A DNA stretch of 64,000 nt. Origin: Hasllibacter sp963833115. Its GTDB lineage: Bacteria; Pseudomonadota; Alphaproteobacteria; Rhodobacterales; Rhodobacteraceae. The translations under genes were made by a program, and so were the position numbers. The notes beneath the pieces are model-generated. The model was not told the origin of the DNA and made no database searches. It saw nothing but the letters and a program-made list of their open reading frames with translations. The stretch spans positions 1,984,001 through 2,048,000 of the forward strand of contig CAWHWS010000002.1 in assembly GCA_963833115.1 (NCBI GenBank). The letters run 5' to 3'. This document shows positions 60,235 to 64,000 of the stretch, in pieces; the first letter of the stretch is position 1, and each line of letters begins with the position of its first letter.

Positions 60235-61455
60235 ATGTCCTACGACGTCGACGCCGTGCGCGCCCAGTTCCCGATCCTGGCGCGCGACGTGAACGGCAAG
60301 CCGCTGACCTATCTCGACAACGGCGCCTCCGCGCAGAAGCCGCAGGCGGTCATCGACGCCGTCGTCCGCGGCTATGCCGAGGAATACGCCAACGTCCACC
60401 GGGGGCTGCATACGCTCTCCACCATCTCGACGGAGCGTTACGAGGCCGTGCGCGAGACGATCGGGCGGTTCCTCAACGTCAGCCCGGCCGAGGTGGTGAT
60501 GAACACCGGCACGACCGAGGGGATCAACACGGTCGCCTATGGCTGGGCCATGCCCCGCATGGAAGCCGGGGACGAGATCGTCCTCTCGGTGATGGAGCAC
60601 CACGCCAACATCGTGCCCTGGCACTTCCTGCGCGAGCGGCAGGGCGTCGTGCTGCGCTGGGTGGAGCCGGCCGCGGACGGATCGCTCGACCCGCAGGCGG
60701 TGATGGACGCGGTCGGGCCGCGCACCAGGCTGATCGCCCTCACGCACATGTCCAACGTGCTGGGCACCGTGGTGGACCTCAAGACGATCGCGTCCGAGGC
60801 GAGGGCGCGCGGCGTGCCCGTGCTGGCCGATGGCAGCCAAGCCGCGGTCCACATGCCCGTGGACGTCGCGGATCTCGGCGTCGACTTCTATGCGATCACC
60901 GGACATAAGCTTTACGGGCCAAGCGCTTCTGGCGCGATCTTCATCCGGCGTGAGAGGATGGAGGAGATGCGCCCCTTCATGGGCGGGGGCGACATGATCC
61001 GCGATGTCGGCCGCGACGTGGTGACGTTCAACGACCCGCCCATGAAGTTCGAGGCCGGCACGCCCGGGATCGTCCAACAGATCGGGCTGGGCGCCGCCCT
61101 CGATTGGATGATGGATCTCGGCATGGCGAACATCGCCGCCCACGAGGCCGGCATCCGCGACTACGCGCGCGAAAGGCTCTTCGGCCTGAACTGGCTCCAG
61201 GTGCAGGGCGACGCGCCGGGCAAGGGCGCGATCTTCAGCTTCGTGCTCGACGGCACGGCCCATGCGCACGACGTCTCGACCGTGCTCGACAAGAAGGGCG
61301 TAGCCGTCCGGGCCGGGCACCATTGCTGCCAGCCCCTGATGACGCATCTGGGTCAGCCGGCCACGTGCCGCGCGAGCTTCGGGGCCTACAACACCCTTGG
61401 CGAGGTGGACGTGCTGATCGACGCGCTGGAGCTGTGCCACGACCTCCTGGCGTGA
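60235..61455 (+). CDS. sufS: Cysteine desulfurase SufS
   Basis: A 406-residue group II desulfurase. It starts VRAQFPILARDVNGKPLTYLDNGASAQKP in family form. PLP lysine is K225 in ITGHKLYGPS, and the catalytic cysteine is C378 in ATCRASFGAYNT. It transfers sulfane sulfur to SufE/SufU and then SufBCD, but no sufE, sufU, sufA or sufT gene follows; a tRNA-Arg gene on the opposite strand comes 6 nt after the stop. It is the last gene of the operon. Confidence 0.95.
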   Translation: MSYDVDAVRAQFPILARDVNGKPLTYLDNGASAQKPQAVIDAVVRGYAEEYANVHRGLHTLSTISTERYEAVRETIGRFLNVSPAEVVMNTGTTEGINTVAYGWAMPRMEAGDEIVLSVMEHHANIVPWHFLRERQGVVLRWVEPAADGSLDPQAVMDAVGPRTRLIALTHMSNVLGTVVDLKTIASEARARGVPVLADGSQAAVHMPVDVADLGVDFYAITGHKLYGPSASGAIFIRRERMEEMRPFMGGGDMIRDVGRDVVTFNDPPMKFEAGTPGIVQQIGLGAALDWMMDLGMANIAAHEAGIRDYARERLFGLNWLQVQGDAPGKGAIFSFVLDGTAHAHDVSTVLDKKGVAVRAGHHCCQPLMTHLGQPATCRASFGAYNTLGEVDVLIDALELCHDLLA

Positions 61456-61461
61456 GGCGGG

Positions 61462-61538
61462 TGGCGGACCGTAGAGGATTCGAACCTCTGGCCTCCGCCT
61501 TCGGAGGGCGGCGCTCTATCCAGCTGAGCTAACGGTCC
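61462..61538 (-). tRNA. tRNA-Arg (CCG anticodon)
   Basis: A 77-nt tRNA on the minus strand. The acceptor GGACCGT pairs with ACGGTCC. The D-arm is GCTCAGCTGGATAGAGC, the anticodon loop CTCCGAA (anticodon CCG), and the T-arm AGAGGTTCGAATCCTCT. CCA is encoded. It reads CGG arginine codons. Its 3-prime end lies 6 nt from the sufS stop. Confidence 0.96.
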
Positions 61539-61562
61539 AGTGCGCCCCTGCTAGACCGGGGC

Positions 61563-61587
61563 GCGGCAGGGAGCAATGGCCTGCCGC
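61563..61587 (-). terminator. Terminator after the DUF882 gene
   Basis: GCGGCAGG and CCTGCCGC form an 8-bp stem with a 9-nt loop, 5 nt past the DUF882 stop on the minus strand. Confidence 0.5.
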
Positions 61588-61592
61588 CCAGA

Positions 61593-62147
61593 CTAGCGGC
61601 CCCAGCTGCGGACCTGCCCGCAATCCATGTGCACGAAGTTCGAGCCCGAATAACGCCCGACCCCGCCCGCGGAGCAGACCTTCGCGGCCTTGAAGAGCTG
61701 ATTGACCGACCGCGACCCGAGGCGCAGGTCCGCCGCCTGGCCCTTCATGTGCAGGGAGTTGCGCGCGACGCCGCCGGACCGGGCGCGCAGCATCGCGTTG
61801 GTCTTGGGCGAGCGGTAGCCGGAGAGCAGGGTGTAGGGTTCGTCCGAATCGAGCAGGCGGTGCGCCGCGGCCATGATGTCGATCGTCCGGCGGTCCATCT
61901 CGATGACGGCGTTCTGACGCCAGTCGCGCATGAGGTGATTCACTTCCGCCATGGCGTCGGGGACGTACTTGCCCTCGATCCAGTAGATCGTGTCGATCGT
62001 CTCGCCCGTCCGGCCGTTGTGCATCCGCACGCGGCGGATATCTCCGGCCCCGCGCAGGAAACCCGCCGCGTTGGTGTAGTTCGGCGCGGCCATCACGGCG
62101 GTCGCGGCGAAGGCTCCGAGAAGGCCCCGTCTCGTCATCGAAGTCAT
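61593..62147 (-). CDS. DUF882/M15-like peptidase, Tat-exported
   Basis: A 184-residue protein with a twin-arginine signal (TRRGLLGAFAATAVMAA) followed by a DUF882 (YcbK-like, peptidase M15 clan) domain. Zinc-site segments are LLSGYRSPKTN, SLHMKGQAADLRL and the C-terminal SNFVHMDCG. M15 relatives cleave D,D or L,D peptide bonds of peptidoglycan. The ATG at 62147 is chosen over one at 62138; both give a complete signal. It is divergent from an L,D-transpeptidase gene, which suggests joint control of wall crosslinks. Confidence 0.87.
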   Translation of the reverse strand: MTSMTRRGLLGAFAATAVMAAPNYTNAAGFLRGAGDIRRVRMHNGRTGETIDTIYWIEGKYVPDAMAEVNHLMRDWRQNAVIEMDRRTIDIMAAAHRLLDSDEPYTLLSGYRSPKTNAMLRARSGGVARNSLHMKGQAADLRLGSRSVNQLFKAAKVCSAGGVGRYSGSNFVHMDCGQVRSWGR

Positions 62148-62462
62148 GGTATGCCTGTCCCCGTGTCGGTGTTCCCCGCACGGCCCCGCGCGTGTTCGCG
62201 TTCGGCGCCGCAGTCGCTCGATAGGGGATTTATGGCATGAGCCCCGCGGTCCCGGAACCGGAGGGTTAAAATGGTTCCTAATTTCCGCCGAGATTGGCGG
62301 AACTCCGCCTGGATGGCGCCATGGTTCGCTGCTATCGTTGGACAAGTCCCTGCGCGGGTGTGGCTTTTCTGTCGCGGGCCAGCCATTGACGTCGGTTTGC
62401 GTGGTAACCGTTGCGGCCGCGCGTCAGTGTTCGATTCGATTACACCGCCGGAGCGCCGCCGC
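62148..62462. promoter_or_regulatory. Divergent intergenic region of the wall-enzyme pair
   Basis: A 315-bp gap, AT-richer than its surroundings. It holds an inverted repeat TTCCGCC-GAGATT-GGCGGAA (62283-62302) that could be an operator. GGAG at 62450 is the transpeptidase ribosome-binding site. No clear sigma-70 pair or RNA gene is visible. Confidence 0.4.
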
Positions 62463-64000
62463 ATGCCGATTCTGTCCCTCCTTCGCAGCCTCTCGCTCGC
62501 GGCCCTCGTCGCGGCGGGGCCCGCCTTCGCGGAGGGGGCCCTGCTCGCAGGTGTGACAGGGTACAAGCTGGCGGTCGCCGAAGGGGTGGGGCGCGGCACC
62601 GGCGAGCGGGGCGAGGCGGTCGCCGCCTTCTACCGCGCGCGCGGTTTCGAGCCGCTCTGGACCACGGGCGACGACGCGGGCCGTGCGCGCCTCGGCGCCC
62701 TGCTCGCCGCGATGTCCCGCGCGCCCGATCACGGCCTGCCCGCCGCGCGATTCGATCCCGAGGCCTTGCGCGCGCGCATCGTCGGCGCCCGCACGGGGGC
62801 GGAGATCGGCGCGCTAGAGGTCGAGATCACGCAGGCTTATCTCGCGCTCGCGGGCGCGCTGTCCTCCGGCCTGACCGACCCTGGCCGGATCGACGGCACG
62901 GTGATGGTGCGCTCGGTGATCCGCCGGGACCCCGCTCTCCTGCTGCGGCGGATGGAGGGGGGCGATCCGGTCCGGGCGCTGCGCGATCTCGCGCCGCGCT
63001 CGCCGGAATACGTCCGCCTGATGGGGCATAAGAAGCGCCTCGCGACCGCCGTTCGCCGCGGCGGCTGGGGTCCGGCGGTGGAGGCCGACCGCCTGGACGA
63101 GGGCGCCTCGGGGCCGCAGGTGGTGGCCTTGCGCGACCGGCTGCGCGCGATGGGGCACATGGGCCGGTCCGTCTCGCCCCGCTTCGACGCGGCGCTGGCC
63201 GCGGGGGTAGCCTCCTTCCAGTCCGCCGCCGGCCTCCGGGTCGATGGCGTCGCCGGGCCGGAGACGATCCGCGCGATCAACGTGCCCGCGCAGGCGCGCA
63301 TGGGCCAGGTCCTCGTCGCGATGGAGCGCGAACGCTGGATGAACGCGCCCCGGGACGGCCGCGTGATCTGGGTCAACCTGCCCGATTTCAGCGCGACCAT
63401 CCTCGACGACGGGATCGAGACCTTCCGCACCCGCTCCGTGATCGGCAAGGCGGAGGCCGGGCGCTACACGCCCGAGTTCTCCGACGAGATGACCCATATG
63501 GTCGTCAATCCGAGCTGGTACGTGCCCCGCTCGATCGTCGTGAACGAGTATCTGCCGCAGCTCCGCGCGAACCCCGGCGCGCTCTCGCACATGCGCCTGA
63601 CCGACCGGAACGGGCGCGCGGCGAACCGCGGCGCCGGCTTCGCGCAGTACACGGCGCGCAGCTTTCCCTTCGCGATGCGGCAGCCGCCGGGGCCGGGCAA
63701 CGCGCTGGGGCTGGTGAAGTTCATGTTCCCAAACAAGTACAACATCTATCTCCACGACACGCCGTCCAAGTCGCTCTTCGACCGCGAGGTGCGGGCCTTC
63801 AGCCACGGGTGCATCCGGCTGCACCGGCCATTCGACTTCGCGCACGCCCTCCTCGCCCCGCAGGAGGACGACCCGGAAGGTGCCTTCGCGCGCATCCTGA
63901 ACACGGGCGCCGAGCGGCGCGTCGATCTGGACGCGCCCGTGCCGGTGCACATCGTCTATCGCACGGCGTTCACCGACGCGAAGGGCGGGCTGCATTTCCG
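62463..64000 (+). CDS. L,D-transpeptidase (YcbB/LdtD-like), 3-prime end cut by window
   Basis: At least 512 residues; the reading frame is still open at the window end. Residues 1-23 are a signal peptide (AALVAAGPAFA). A long helical region with YRARGFEPLW and SGLTDPGRID is followed by a PG_binding_1 domain (about 217-278, SFQSAAGLRVDGVAGPETIRAIN). The YkuD catalytic domain has HDTPSKSLF and the active-site motif SHGCIRLHR with C450. It makes 3-3 crosslinks in peptidoglycan. The ATG at 62463 is the first with a ribosome-binding site. Only the C-terminal tail is missing. Confidence 0.93.
   Translation, partial: MPILSLLRSLSLAALVAAGPAFAEGALLAGVTGYKLAVAEGVGRGTGERGEAVAAFYRARGFEPLWTTGDDAGRARLGALLAAMSRAPDHGLPAARFDPEALRARIVGARTGAEIGALEVEITQAYLALAGALSSGLTDPGRIDGTVMVRSVIRRDPALLLRRMEGGDPVRALRDLAPRSPEYVRLMGHKKRLATAVRRGGWGPAVEADRLDEGASGPQVVALRDRLRAMGHMGRSVSPRFDAALAAGVASFQSAAGLRVDGVAGPETIRAINVPAQARMGQVLVAMERERWMNAPRDGRVIWVNLPDFSATILDDGIETFRTRSVIGKAEAGRYTPEFSDEMTHMVVNPSWYVPRSIVVNEYLPQLRANPGALSHMRLTDRNGRAANRGAGFAQYTARSFPFAMRQPPGPGNALGLVKFMFPNKYNIYLHDTPSKSLFDREVRAFSHGCIRLHRPFDFAHALLAPQEDDPEGAFARILNTGAERRVDLDAPVPVHIVYRTAFTDAKGGLHF

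Overview
The window is GC-rich bacterial chromosome with densely packed, mostly overlapping genes. Gene content and order point to an alphaproteobacterium of the Rhodobacterales (Rhodobacteraceae/Paracoccaceae type). The evidence is a mixed iscR-suf operon, a trgAB-cysK locus, aglEFGAK, a CckA-type hybrid kinase next to recA, a GAAC-N7-GAAC LexA box in front of recA, and a siroheme sulfite reductase cluster with DUF2849 and DUF934 proteins. Nothing in the window looks like a prophage, insertion sequence, integron or CRISPR array. I do not name a species.

Layout. 60-11395: a carbon monoxide dehydrogenase-like molybdenum hydroxylase region, consisting of maturation genes coxD (MoxR ATPase), coxE (VWA), xdhC/coxI and a MoeA-like protein, then coxS, coxL and coxM. 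An OmpA-like envelope protein and a DUF1203 gene are interposed, and a cytochrome P460 follows. CoxL carries the AYRGAGR motif of form II enzymes, so CO oxidation is not assured. 11441-13049: infC, apparently with an ATA start, and an acidic lipoprotein. 13114-18296: leftward sulfite assimilation operon (cysG, DUF2849, sulfite reductase, DUF934, ferredoxin-NADP reductase) with a divergent Lrp-type regulator and no cysH. 18353-27398: PLP enzyme, photolyase, cyclopropane fatty acid synthase-like methyltransferase, then trgA-trgB-cysK-mscS.

27559-36746: tRNA-Ser, then an alpha-glucoside/sugar module (glk and GH1 leftward, aglEFGAK rightward). 36909-46627: guaB, an rRNA m5C methyltransferase, cckA, recA, alaS, DUF1330 and MOSC genes. 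46740-53713: typA, acyltransferase, icd, WrbA-like flavoprotein, sulfotransferase-like protein and hydrolase. 53884-61455: the Fe-S assembly operon iscR, cysteine desulfurase, sufB, sufC, sufD, two Yip1-like membrane proteins and sufS. 61462-64000: tRNA-Arg and a divergent pair of cell-wall genes (DUF882/M15 peptidase and a truncated L,D-transpeptidase).

Two non-coding signals stand out. A roughly 80-110 bp GC-rich repeat family occurs five times between genes (about 954, 27399, 36757, 46640 and 54362), twice inside operons. An AT-rich patch with atypical codons inside the cysteine desulfurase gene contains an Irr/ICE-like palindrome and a promoter-like pair, suggesting a buried iron-responsive promoter for sufBCDS.
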